Shown here piece by piece: positions 26,398-34,094 of a DNA stretch of 64,000 nt (position 1 is the first letter of the stretch; every line of letters starts with the position of its first letter). The notes under the pieces are model-generated. The model was not told the origin of the DNA. It was given only the letters and a program-made list of their open reading frames with translations, and searched no databases. Source of the stretch: JAXLVB01 sp046329195. Lineage in GTDB: Bacteria > Bacteroidota > Bacteroidia > Cytophagales > Spirosomataceae. The DNA lies in assembly GCA_046329195.1 (NCBI GenBank), contig JAXLVB010000003.1, positions 124,001 through 188,000 on the forward strand, written 5' to 3'. A program made the translations under genes and the position numbers.

Positions 26398-28164
26398 ATG
26401 CAACCTTCAGCCCCTCAAACCTCTACTCGTGAACTAATCGCTGTCATTGTAGCTTCTACGGTGGGTACGCTCATCGAGTGGTATGATTTTTTTATTTTTG
26501 GAAGTTTAGCGACCATTATTTCTACCCAATTCTTCCCCAAATCCAATGCGGCGGCTTCCTTTTTGGCTACCCTGGCCACCTTTGCAGCAGGTTTTGTGGT
26601 GCGTCCTTTTGGAGCATTAGTATTTGGCCGCCTTGGCGACATGATTGGCCGCAAATACACCTTTATGGTCACGTTGCTGCTGATGGGGGGCTCTACGTTT
26701 GCCATTGGTTTGGTACCCACCTACGAAACCATAGGTTTTTTAGCACCTCTGTTAGTCCTCATTTTGAGGCTATTACAAGGCTTAGCCATTGGGGGCGAAT
26801 ACGGCGGGGCGGCCATTTATGTAGCCGAACATTCGCCTGCTCATCAGCGAGGGTTCTGGACTTCTTGGATTCAGACCACAGCCGCCAGTGCCTTGGTCAT
26901 TTCGCTTTTCGTGATTCTGATTACTAAAAGTGCGCTAACCACCGAGGCGTGGGAGTCGTGGGGATGGCGCATTCCGTTCTGGATTTCGGTCTTTTTGGTC
27001 GGGATTTCGGTCTATATTCGTAAAAACATGGCGGAGTCGCCGCTTTTTGCCCAAGCCAAACAAGAGGGGCGCACCTCCAAAAACCCGCTGAAGGAATCGT
27101 TTGACAACAAGCAAAACCTCAAAGTGGTGCTCTTGGTACTTTTCAGCTTGGCAATGGGGCAAGGGGTAGCCACGTATGCTTCGGTGTTTTCTTCTCAGAA
27201 TTTTTTACTCAAAATCTTGAATATTGACTATAATCAGGCCAATACCATTGTGATGGTTAGCCTGCTGATGGGTACGCCCTTTTATGTCTTTTTTGGGTGG
27301 TTGTCTGACCGAATTGGCCGCAAAATTATCTTTTTGGCCAGTATGCTGCTGGTGGTAGTGGGGTATCGGCCAGCATACGAACAAATCTACCAAGCCGTGA
27401 ATCTTAAACACAAAACAGAACTAACCGACCAACTACAAACCGACACCAAACGAGAGGCTATTTCGGAAACAGATTCGTTGATTTCGGTAACGACCCAGCA
27501 TTTTTATACAGATGGAACGTCGTATCGAGAAGTCAGCAAAGCGACCCTGAAAGGTGGCGAGATCGTTAAAACAGAGCTGGTTAAAACACTCAAAATCAGC
27601 GATTCGGCTCAATGGGAGATTATTTTTTGGTTGTTTTTGATGATGATTGTGGTGGCTATGGCGTATGGGCCTATTGCCGCTTTTTTGGTTGAGTTGTTTC
27701 CTTTGCACATTCGGTACACGTCGTTGTCATTGCCTTACCACATAGGCACGGGGATTTTTGGTGGCTTAACACCACTCATTGCCGCTTATTTGTCTGGCAA
27801 GGCCAGTGCTGCTCACGCTGACGACTTTTATTTGGCAGGTCTCAATTACCCCATTTTGATTACAAGCATCAGTTTTGTGGTAGGATTACTCTACCTTCAA
27901 GACCACTATCCGGGCAAAAAAGACACCACTGTTCCTTCTCCGGTTTTTCAAAAAGTGAAGCAATTTTTTGGAATAATTTGGCTTTTGCTAGCCGCAGCAT
28001 CGGCTTATTTTGGAATAGTTGAGTTGGGCTTACCCAAGATTTTATCAGGCAATCCTGAAGATCAGATTTTCGGAATTATCGTGATGTGCCTCATTACACC
28101 CATTGCCGCTACGGGGTTATTCTTGTTGGGTAAGTATGCGCTACAGCGAGCCTATGAGCAATAA
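26398..28164 (+). CDS. MFS transporter of the metabolite:proton symporter (MHS) type
   Basis: 588 residues, longer than the usual 430-550. N-terminal helices fit MHS members such as ProP/KgtP: STVGTLIEWYDFFIFGSLAT and VRPFGALVFGRLGDMIGRKY (loop 2-3 motif), with a second copy GWLSDRIGRK in the middle. After the helix following it there is a soluble insertion of about 85 residues (around 320-405, KHKTELTDQLQTDTKREAIS), rich in K, E, T and D, between helices. Likely takes up an organic acid, betaine or amino acid with protons. It is followed 51 bases later by a YfcC-type permease, so the two may form an uptake unit. The substrate is not readable. Confidence 0.88.
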   Translation: MQPSAPQTSTRELIAVIVASTVGTLIEWYDFFIFGSLATIISTQFFPKSNAAASFLATLATFAAGFVVRPFGALVFGRLGDMIGRKYTFMVTLLLMGGSTFAIGLVPTYETIGFLAPLLVLILRLLQGLAIGGEYGGAAIYVAEHSPAHQRGFWTSWIQTTAASALVISLFVILITKSALTTEAWESWGWRIPFWISVFLVGISVYIRKNMAESPLFAQAKQEGRTSKNPLKESFDNKQNLKVVLLVLFSLAMGQGVATYASVFSSQNFLLKILNIDYNQANTIVMVSLLMGTPFYVFFGWLSDRIGRKIIFLASMLLVVVGYRPAYEQIYQAVNLKHKTELTDQLQTDTKREAISETDSLISVTTQHFYTDGTSYREVSKATLKGGEIVKTELVKTLKISDSAQWEIIFWLFLMMIVVAMAYGPIAAFLVELFPLHIRYTSLSLPYHIGTGIFGGLTPLIAAYLSGKASAAHADDFYLAGLNYPILITSISFVVGLLYLQDHYPGKKDTTVPSPVFQKVKQFFGIIWLLLAAASAYFGIVELGLPKILSGNPEDQIFGIIVMCLITPIAATGLFLLGKYALQRAYEQ

Positions 28165-28215
28165 TGCCAAGTCCAGAGTTTCCTGATCCATAAGCCCTAA
28201 CCCATCGTAATCTCT

Positions 28216-29715
28216 ATGGCAAGTAAAAAATCGTTTCCGACGCCCATTACCATTCTGATGGGCGTGATTGTGTTGGCGGCAGTGGGTACTTGGCTGCTGC
28301 CGGCAGGGCAATATCATAAGTTGGCTGCCAGCGACAAAGTATTTGTGCTCACTACCCCATCAGGTGAGACTCAGCTGCCCTTTACACAGCGTACCCTAGA
28401 CAGCCTGCACATCCAGATTGCCCTACAAAAATTTGCCGATGGCGACATCCGCAAGCCCGTTTCTATACCCGGAACATTCCAGCCACAGGCACAGAGCCCT
28501 CAAGGTTTGCTAGCAGTATTGTATGCTCCTCTCAAAGGCATTTACGATAGTGTGGACATCATTTTGTTCATTTTAGTAATTGGCAGTTTTGTGTATGTGT
28601 TTACCGAAACAGGCGCCATTCTCAAAGGGATTTCGTACCTGTCGTATCGTATGCAAGGGCGAGAAGCTTGGCTGATTGGTGTACTCACGGTCACGTTTTC
28701 GTTTTTGAGGGCTTCGTATGGCATGGAAGAAGAAGCTTTGGTGTTTTATCCTATTTTGGTACCGCTCTTTCTTGCCGCAGGCTATGACTTGCTCGTACCC
28801 ATTGCGGTCATTTTTGGGGGGACATCGGTGGGCGGACTATCTGGGTTTTCCAATCCTTTCTCGACGATTATTGCTTCTAATGCGGCTGGCATCAACTGGA
28901 TGGATGGTCTTTGGGAGCGTCTCCTACTTTTTGGAATCGGTACCACATTGTACACATGGTATCTACTTCGTTACGCAGCAAAAGTCAAAAAAGATCCTAC
29001 TGCTTCGTTAGTTTATCAGCTTGATGGCCTCGTAAAGCCACCTTACGACTTGAGCATTAGCCATGACAAGAAACCCCAACCCCTCGACACCAAAACGTGG
29101 CTTCTCATCGCCATTTATATCCTAACGTTCTTGATTATGATTGTGGGAGTGGTGTTTGATGGGTGGTGGACGCTTGAAATGTCAGCACTGTTTTTGGGAG
29201 CTTCTATCTTGGTGGCATTCATTACTCGCATGAACGAGAAAGTCTTTGTGTCGGAATTTATCAAAGGAGCCGAAAGTTTGCTGTCAGTGGCGTTTGTGGT
29301 AGGGGTGGCCCGAGGCGTCACTATTATTCTCAATGAGGGGCACATTAGTGATTCGATTCTCTACTATGCTTCTATTCTGGCTCAAGGGATGCCCTCGGCC
29401 TTACTTATCTTGTTGCTGTTAATCTTCTATTTTGTATTTACGCTATTCATCAGTTCCAGTTCAGGAATGGCTGTACTCACTATGCCCATTATGGGGGCGT
29501 TGGCGGTGTTGGTACAGATTCCAGGGCGAGAAGTCGTCAATGCTTATTTGTACGGCATGAACCTTATGTTTTTTCTATCCCCTACCAGTTTGCTGCTGCC
29601 TTCGTTGTCATTAGTTAATGTGAGTGTCAACGCATGGGTGCGGTTTATCACGCCTATTCTGATTACGCTGTTTGTGCTGTGTGCAGCGTTTTTGGTGATG
29701 GGCATTTATGCATAA
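28216..29715 (+). CDS. YfcC-family permease (amino acid or dicarboxylate type)
   Basis: 499 residues with about 12 hydrophobic segments. The start, FPTPITILMGVIVLAAVGTW followed by LLPAGQY, is characteristic of the YfcC family, as are GSFVYVFTETGAILKGIS and FGGTSVGGLSGFSNPFSTII. Family members are related to DcuC and arginine/ornithine permeases. Positioned next to the MHS transporter and a run of peptidases, it may import their products. The stop codon lies within the terminator stem. Confidence 0.87.
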   Translation: MASKKSFPTPITILMGVIVLAAVGTWLLPAGQYHKLAASDKVFVLTTPSGETQLPFTQRTLDSLHIQIALQKFADGDIRKPVSIPGTFQPQAQSPQGLLAVLYAPLKGIYDSVDIILFILVIGSFVYVFTETGAILKGISYLSYRMQGREAWLIGVLTVTFSFLRASYGMEEEALVFYPILVPLFLAAGYDLLVPIAVIFGGTSVGGLSGFSNPFSTIIASNAAGINWMDGLWERLLLFGIGTTLYTWYLLRYAAKVKKDPTASLVYQLDGLVKPPYDLSISHDKKPQPLDTKTWLLIAIYILTFLIMIVGVVFDGWWTLEMSALFLGASILVAFITRMNEKVFVSEFIKGAESLLSVAFVVGVARGVTIILNEGHISDSILYYASILAQGMPSALLILLLLIFYFVFTLFISSSSGMAVLTMPIMGALAVLVQIPGREVVNAYLYGMNLMFFLSPTSLLLPSLSLVNVSVNAWVRFITPILITLFVLCAAFLVMGIYA

Positions 29716-29750
29716 ACGCCTGTGTTGCAATTAGTAACACAGGCGTTTAT
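29712..29750. terminator. Perfect 15-bp hairpin shared by the YfcC gene and the opposing small-peptide operon
   Basis: ATAAACGCCTGTGTT, loop GCAATTAGT, AACACAGGCGTTTAT. The YfcC stop codon (29713-29715) is inside the left arm, and the last minus-strand peptide gene stops at 29765, 15 bases from the right arm, so the structure can end transcription from both sides. Confidence 0.75.
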
Positions 29751-29764
29751 CTAGTCATTCTTGA

Positions 29765-29887
29765 CTATCCTTGCTGCCCTTCTCCCGCTCTTCTTACATG
29801 AAGTCCGCCTTTCAATGTTTGCATTTTTGCAGAAGTAAGTACATTGAATTGAGGGGCTTTTGCGATGGCTTTAGCTTGCTTTTTCAT
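29765..29887 (-). CDS. Divergent member of the GG-leader peptide operon (40 residues)
   Basis: Encodes 40 residues, too short for standard gene finders. It starts MKKQAKAIAKAPQFNV and has a leader-like stretch LTSAKMQTLKGG, so a double glycine lies at residues 27-28, as in peptides cut by C39-type proteases. The remaining 12 residues (LHVRRAGEGQQG) have no Cys, Ser or Thr. It is the last gene of the minus-strand array, 39 bases after the preceding peptide gene. It may be an accessory peptide or a degenerate copy. The frame, spacing and leader-like pattern support it being real. Confidence 0.66.
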   Translation of the reverse strand: MKKQAKAIAKAPQFNVLTSAKMQTLKGGLHVRRAGEGQQG

Positions 29888-29926
29888 GGTCGTAATGTGT
29901 TTTGGTTTGAATGATTTGTATGTTGA

Positions 29927-30055
29927 TTAGCAATTACGGCTGGCGTTTCTCTCTAAAATTACTCCGCCACCGCCTACGATTTGCTGGGCTTGCTTGGCCG
30001 AAAGGCTTACGATTTTGTCAGTTTTGATGACGAGTTTTGAGGCTGTTTTTTTCAT
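29927..30055 (-). CDS. GG-leader peptide precursor, copy 1 (RiPP/bacteriocin-like, 42 residues)
   Basis: 42 residues. Leader KLVIKTDKIVSLSAKQAQQI followed by V and four glycines at residues 28-31; the rest of the core is VILERNASRNC. The leader pattern (basic start, alternating hydrophobic residues, a Ser/Gln helix, then GG) resembles the leader of Bacteroidota class I lanthipeptide-type precursors. The core has one Ser (residue 39) and one terminal Cys (residue 42), compatible with a small SRNC ring, but other fates are possible. Nearly identical to copies 2 and 3 at the DNA level, so a recent duplication. No modification enzyme is encoded nearby. Confidence 0.82.
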   Translation of the reverse strand: MKKTASKLVIKTDKIVSLSAKQAQQIVGGGGVILERNASRNC

Positions 30056-30089
30056 GGCTCAGTTATGGTTATTTGGTTTGTTGAGTTGA

Positions 30090-30218
30090 TTAACAATTAC
30101 GGCTGGCGTTTCTCTCTAAAATTACTCCGCCACCACCTACGATTTGCTGGGCTTGTTTAGCTGAAAGATTGACAATTTTGTCAGTTTTGATGACGAGTTT
30201 TGATGTTGCTTTTTTCAT
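30090..30218 (-). CDS. GG-leader peptide precursor, copy 2 (RiPP/bacteriocin-like, 42 residues)
   Basis: 42 residues; the mature-side sequence is identical to copy 1, while the leader differs at three residues (MKKAT for MKKTA at the start and VNLS for VSLS). The 3' half of the gene matches copy 1 at 61 of 62 bases (29931-29992 against 30094-30155), the one difference being silent. The gap to copy 1 is 34 bases, enough for a ribosome binding site but no promoter, so the array is one transcript. An ATG is at 30216-30218. Confidence 0.82.
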   Translation of the reverse strand: MKKATSKLVIKTDKIVNLSAKQAQQIVGGGGVILERNASRNC

Positions 30219-30258
30219 GGTTGTAATGTGTTTTGGTTTGAGTGATTTGTTGTTTTGA

Positions 30259-30387
30259 TTAGCAATTACGGCTTGCGTTTTTCTCTACCATGTATCCACC
30301 ACCGCCTACGATTTGCTGGGCTTGCTTAGCTGAAAGGTTGACAATTTTGTCAGTTTTGATGACGAGTTTTGATGTTGCTTTTTTCAT
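30259..30387 (-). CDS. GG-leader peptide precursor, copy 3 (RiPP/bacteriocin-like, 42 residues, variant core)
   Basis: First gene of the array in transcription order. The leader is the same as in copy 2. The core begins with the same glycines but reads YMVEKNASRNC instead of VILERNASRNC, so four residues vary next to the glycines and NASRNC is kept. A conserved leader with a variable stretch in the core is the usual pattern of diversifying peptide families. Its promoter should lie in 30388-30599, the region divergent from the P1 peptidase gene; no consensus element was found. Confidence 0.82.
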   Translation of the reverse strand: MKKATSKLVIKTDKIVNLSAKQAQQIVGGGGYMVEKNASRNC

Positions 30388-30599
30388 GGTTGTAATGTGT
30401 TTTGATTATTTAAAAGTTGTTGTTTGTGTTTGTTGTCCTGATTGACGATTCAAAATTGCAGCCTCGGCCAAGCATAAAAAAATTTACCTCTATCAAGTGT
30501 CAAAAAGGAATGATGAATCGTCGTCTAGTGAGTTTAAAAGGTAATGCTTATATTCGTGTTTTCCTTTCTTTGCTACTCAATCAACCAATCCCTCCTACC

Positions 30600-31757
30600 A
30601 TGTCAAGGCTTCATTTTTTGCTTCTTGGGCTTTTGATTCAAGTCACTTCTTTTGCACAAAAACCTCGTGGACGAGACCTTGGGATTCCATTTGATGGTAT
30701 TGCTGGAACTTACAACGCCATTACAGATGTAAAAGGCGTAGAGGTAGGTTACAGTACTATCGTTTCGGGTCAGGGGAAAAACATTCGTGGCAAAGGTCCC
30801 GTCCGAACAGGCGTTACGGCGATTTTGCCAAGGGGTCGAACCAATAATCCCGTTTTTGCCAACTGGTATGCTCTTAATGGCAATGGCGAAATGACAGGTA
30901 CCACGTGGGTAACCGAATCAGGTTTTCTGGAAGGCCCCATCATGATTACCAACACTAATAGCGTGGGTGTGGTACGTGATGCCGTACTCAAGTGGTTTGT
31001 TGAAACCAAGTGGTATAATGAGAACTTCTGGTACACCTACCCAGTGGTAGCCGAAACCTACGATGGCTTCTTAAACGACATCTACGGCTTTCATGTCAAA
31101 GAAAGTCATGCTTTTGAAGCACTAAACACGGCCAAATCGGGCATGATTCAAGAAGGAAATGTGGGCGGAGGTACTGGCATGATGTGCTTAGGTTTTAAGG
31201 GAGGAACTGGTACGTCGTCGAGGATGATCAAAATCAAGGATTCGACCTACACCGTGGGCGTATTGGTACAGTCTAACTTTGGACGAAAGCAAAACTTTAC
31301 CATAGCAGGCGTGCCCATCGGGGCCGAAATGAAAGACACGCTGAATTATGAGTTAAAAGCACCACCGTCGTACCAACCCGGCGACGGCTCCATCATTGTG
31401 GTAGTGGCAACGGATGCCCCACTCCTACCCCACCAACTCAAACGCATTGCAGCACGAGTGCCTATAGGTGTAGGCAAGGTGGGTGGGCGAGGCGAAAACG
31501 GCTCGGGCGATATTTTCATTGCCTTCTCCACAGGTAATCCTACGGCTTTTCAGCGTTCTAATTTCACGAAAGTCGTTGAACTCCCCAACGACTTGATTAA
31601 TCCCTTGTTTGAGGCAACCGTACAAGCTACTGAAGAAGCTATTATTAATGCCATGCTGGCCGCCGAAACCACCGAAGGCATCAATGGTAATAAAGCTTAT
31701 GCCTTGCCGCACCAATCAGTAATCAAGCTTTTGAAGCAATACAACCGAATTAAGTAA
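30600..31757 (+). CDS. Exported P1-family peptidase (DmpA/BapA-like beta- or D-aminopeptidase)
   Basis: 385 residues from the ATG at 30600, which gives a signal peptide (MSRLHFLLLGLLIQVTSFAQ); the frame upstream to 30417 lacks it and overlaps the divergent control region. Family motifs: GIPFDGIAGTYNAITDVKGV at the start, TGVTAILPRG, GNVGGGTGMMCLGFKGGTGT, and GDGSIIVVVATDAPL, where S264 is the expected autoprocessing nucleophile. These Ntn-type hydrolases self-cleave and remove N-terminal D- or beta-amino acids from small peptides and amides. It is divergent from the small-peptide array, a tempting but unproven link. Confidence 0.9.
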   Translation: MSRLHFLLLGLLIQVTSFAQKPRGRDLGIPFDGIAGTYNAITDVKGVEVGYSTIVSGQGKNIRGKGPVRTGVTAILPRGRTNNPVFANWYALNGNGEMTGTTWVTESGFLEGPIMITNTNSVGVVRDAVLKWFVETKWYNENFWYTYPVVAETYDGFLNDIYGFHVKESHAFEALNTAKSGMIQEGNVGGGTGMMCLGFKGGTGTSSRMIKIKDSTYTVGVLVQSNFGRKQNFTIAGVPIGAEMKDTLNYELKAPPSYQPGDGSIIVVVATDAPLLPHQLKRIAARVPIGVGKVGGRGENGSGDIFIAFSTGNPTAFQRSNFTKVVELPNDLINPLFEATVQATEEAIINAMLAAETTEGINGNKAYALPHQSVIKLLKQYNRIK

Positions 31758-31848
31758 CGGTTTGGCAACCAACAACGCTCCTTTTGAATATCGCACGCTG
31801 AACACTACATTCGTTTCGCTTACTTTCAACCTTTACCCCTTTTCATTC

Positions 31849-32688
31849 ATGAAAAAACTATTCTTGTTGGCACTGGTGCTACTCACTATTGCCTTTGCCC
31901 AAGCACAAACCAAAACGGCTGTGCCGTATGGTAACAACCCTAAAGCAGGTAAGTATTTTGCCACTCGTGGTATAAAGCTTTACTACGAAATCTACGGCAA
32001 AGGCAAGCCGCTACTCCTTATTCATGGCAACGGGGGTTCTATGGCTCATTTCAAGTACCAAATCCCTTATTTTGCTCAACAATACAAGGTAATTGCCGTG
32101 GATAGCCGAGCGCAAGGCAAGTCGGTGGATAGTAGTAGTACCCTCACCTACGAGACCATGACCGACGACTTCGATGCCTTGCTCACACACCTAAAAATTG
32201 ACTCAGCGTATGTGATTGGTTGGAGCGATGGGGGCATCAATGGCTTGCTGCTGGCAATTCGCCACCCCGACAAAGTAAAGAAACTGGCCGTGACGGGTGC
32301 CAACCTCACACCCGACCCAGGGGTATTTCATCCCGATGCACTCAAATCTATCCAAGACGGTATTGCGACACTCAAAGCAGGCAAGCAAGATGCCGAAGCC
32401 AAAAACACCATCAAGCTCCTGCACATGATGGAAATAGAACCCAATATTTTGTTGTCTGATTTGAAAAAAATCAAGTGCCCTGTGCTGGTCATCGGTGGTG
32501 ATTACGATGCCATCAAGGCTGGGCATACCTTACAAATCTTTGAGAATATTCCGAAGGCTTATCTCTGGATTCTGCCCAACGCTGGTCATGCCACATTGCA
32601 ACGATACAAAGACGAGTTCAATAGCAAAATCCAGCACTTTTTCAAAAACCCCTTTCGCCTGCCCAAATGGGATGACTGGGATCAGTAA
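31849..32688 (+). CDS. Exported alpha/beta hydrolase
   Basis: 279 residues from the ATG at 31849 with signal peptide MKKLFLLALVLLTIAFAQAQ. Alpha/beta hydrolase features: LLLIHGNGG oxyanion strand, AVDSRAQGKS, nucleophile elbow GWSDGG, acid in VIGGDYDAI and a histidine in PNAGHATLQ. Esterase or amidase activity on small molecules is likely. It follows the P1 peptidase gene by 91 bases, probably in one operon. Confidence 0.9.
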   Translation: MKKLFLLALVLLTIAFAQAQTKTAVPYGNNPKAGKYFATRGIKLYYEIYGKGKPLLLIHGNGGSMAHFKYQIPYFAQQYKVIAVDSRAQGKSVDSSSTLTYETMTDDFDALLTHLKIDSAYVIGWSDGGINGLLLAIRHPDKVKKLAVTGANLTPDPGVFHPDALKSIQDGIATLKAGKQDAEAKNTIKLLHMMEIEPNILLSDLKKIKCPVLVIGGDYDAIKAGHTLQIFENIPKAYLWILPNAGHATLQRYKDEFNSKIQHFFKNPFRLPKWDDWDQ

Positions 32689-32732
32689 AAGCCTCTGTTA
32701 ACACACCTCATTTCCTTCAAACCAAATCACAC

Positions 32733-34010
32733 ATGAAAAATCTTACCTATTTCTTGCTTCTGATTAGCTATTGTGCACTTGGGCAAACGCTTTCGACCAC
32801 CGAAGTGGCTGTGATGAATACTGTCAAACAGCAAATACCTCAGACCGAAGCCTTGCTCGAAAAAGTAGTCAACATCAACAGCGGCACGCTCAACAAAGAA
32901 GGCGTACGAGCTGTGGGCAAAATCATGTCCGAAGAGTTAGACAAACTCGGCTTCAAAACTGAGTGGGTATCACTGCCCGATTCATTGCCCGGCGCAGGGC
33001 ATTTGGTGGCTACTCGGCAGGGTATCAAAGGGAAAAAACTTTTCCTGATTGGGCATTTAGATACCGTATTTGAGAAAAGCTCACCGATGGAGCCTTACAC
33101 CAAAACCAACGACTCGACGGCCACTGGTCAAGGTACGCAAGATGACAAAGGCGGCGACGTTGTCTTGATTGCCGCATTAAAAGCACTCAAAGCCAATCAG
33201 TTACTTGACGACATGAACCTAACCGTTTATCTGACAGGCGATGAGGAGGTGGGCGGCGGTGGATTTGCTGAGAGTCGTCGAGATTTTATTGAACGAGCTA
33301 AATTATGTGACATTGCCCTGAGTTTTGAGGGAGGCAATCTCAAAAACATAACCACAGGGCGAAAGGGAGCCAGTTCCTGGACGCTTACCGTCAAAGCTCG
33401 CTCAGGGCATTCTTCTCAAATTTTTGCAGGTTTAGGATACGGGGCAATCTATGAGGCTATTCGGATTGTTAATGAATTTCGGCGAGTGCTTGGTCAAGAA
33501 CCTGGACTTACATTTAATCCTGGGCTGATTGTAGGCGGAGCCGAAGTACACTATGATGCCAAAAATGCCAAAGCTGAAGTCTCAGGAAAAGACAACATTG
33601 TGGCAGGTAATGCTTTAGTGAAGGGAGATTTACGTTTTTTGACTGAAGCACAGCGAGACAAAGCAAGGGCAACCATGCGTGAAATTGTCGGAAAAAGCCT
33701 TCCTCAAACCAAAGCTACCATTACATTTAAAGATGGAATTCCTGCCATGGAGGCCACTCCGGCCAACGAAGAACTCCGTAAACAATTGGACCGCCTAAGT
33801 CAGGATATGGGCATTGGGCCAGTAGTGGCATTAGACCCCAATCTGCGAGGTGCTGGCGATATTTCATTCATTGCCAAATACTTACCTTGCCTTGATGGGT
33901 TCGGCGCACCTGGCAAAGGAGCACACAGTATCGAAGAGAGTGTCAATTTGAAGGATTTACCCCTGCTGACACAGCGAGCTGCTTTGTTTATTTATCGGCT
34001 AACACGGTAG
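32733..34010 (+). CDS. Exported M20-family metallopeptidase (carboxypeptidase G2-like)
   Basis: 425 residues, signal peptide MKNLTYFLLLISYCALGQ. Zinc-binding and catalytic residues of M20: GHLDTVF (H108, D110), GTQDDKGG (D137), TGDEEVGGGG (E171/E172) and GAPGKGAHSIEESV at the end. The dimerisation domain has RSGHSSQIF. CPG2-like members release C-terminal glutamate or other residues from peptides and conjugates. It lies 44 bases after the hydrolase gene. Confidence 0.92.
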   Translation: MKNLTYFLLLISYCALGQTLSTTEVAVMNTVKQQIPQTEALLEKVVNINSGTLNKEGVRAVGKIMSEELDKLGFKTEWVSLPDSLPGAGHLVATRQGIKGKKLFLIGHLDTVFEKSSPMEPYTKTNDSTATGQGTQDDKGGDVVLIAALKALKANQLLDDMNLTVYLTGDEEVGGGGFAESRRDFIERAKLCDIALSFEGGNLKNITTGRKGASSWTLTVKARSGHSSQIFAGLGYGAIYEAIRIVNEFRRVLGQEPGLTFNPGLIVGGAEVHYDAKNAKAEVSGKDNIVAGNALVKGDLRFLTEAQRDKARATMREIVGKSLPQTKATITFKDGIPAMEATPANEELRKQLDRLSQDMGIGPVVALDPNLRGAGDISFIAKYLPCLDGFGAPGKGAHSIEESVNLKDLPLLTQRAALFIYRLTR

Positions 34011-34094
34011 CAACAGGAGGTTTCCTCTCTACTCTGCACATCAACATTCATAGAGGATTTCTAACTTTGATATTTTACCCTAACCAACATCTCC

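Larger units (their letters stand above)
29927..30387 (-). repeat. Tandem gene repeat (three units of about 165 bp)
   Basis: Start codons at 30387, 30218 and 30055 are 169 and 163 bases apart. Each unit comprises a 129-base gene and a 34-40-base spacer with related sequence (the TTTTGGTTTG-type spacer recurs). Similarity covers spacers as well as genes, which indicates whole-unit duplication. Confidence 0.85.

Noticed and set aside
29765..30387. CRISPR-like or pure tandem repeat
   Set aside because: Units are about 165 bases and each contains a complete peptide gene with third-position changes; not a repeat/spacer array.
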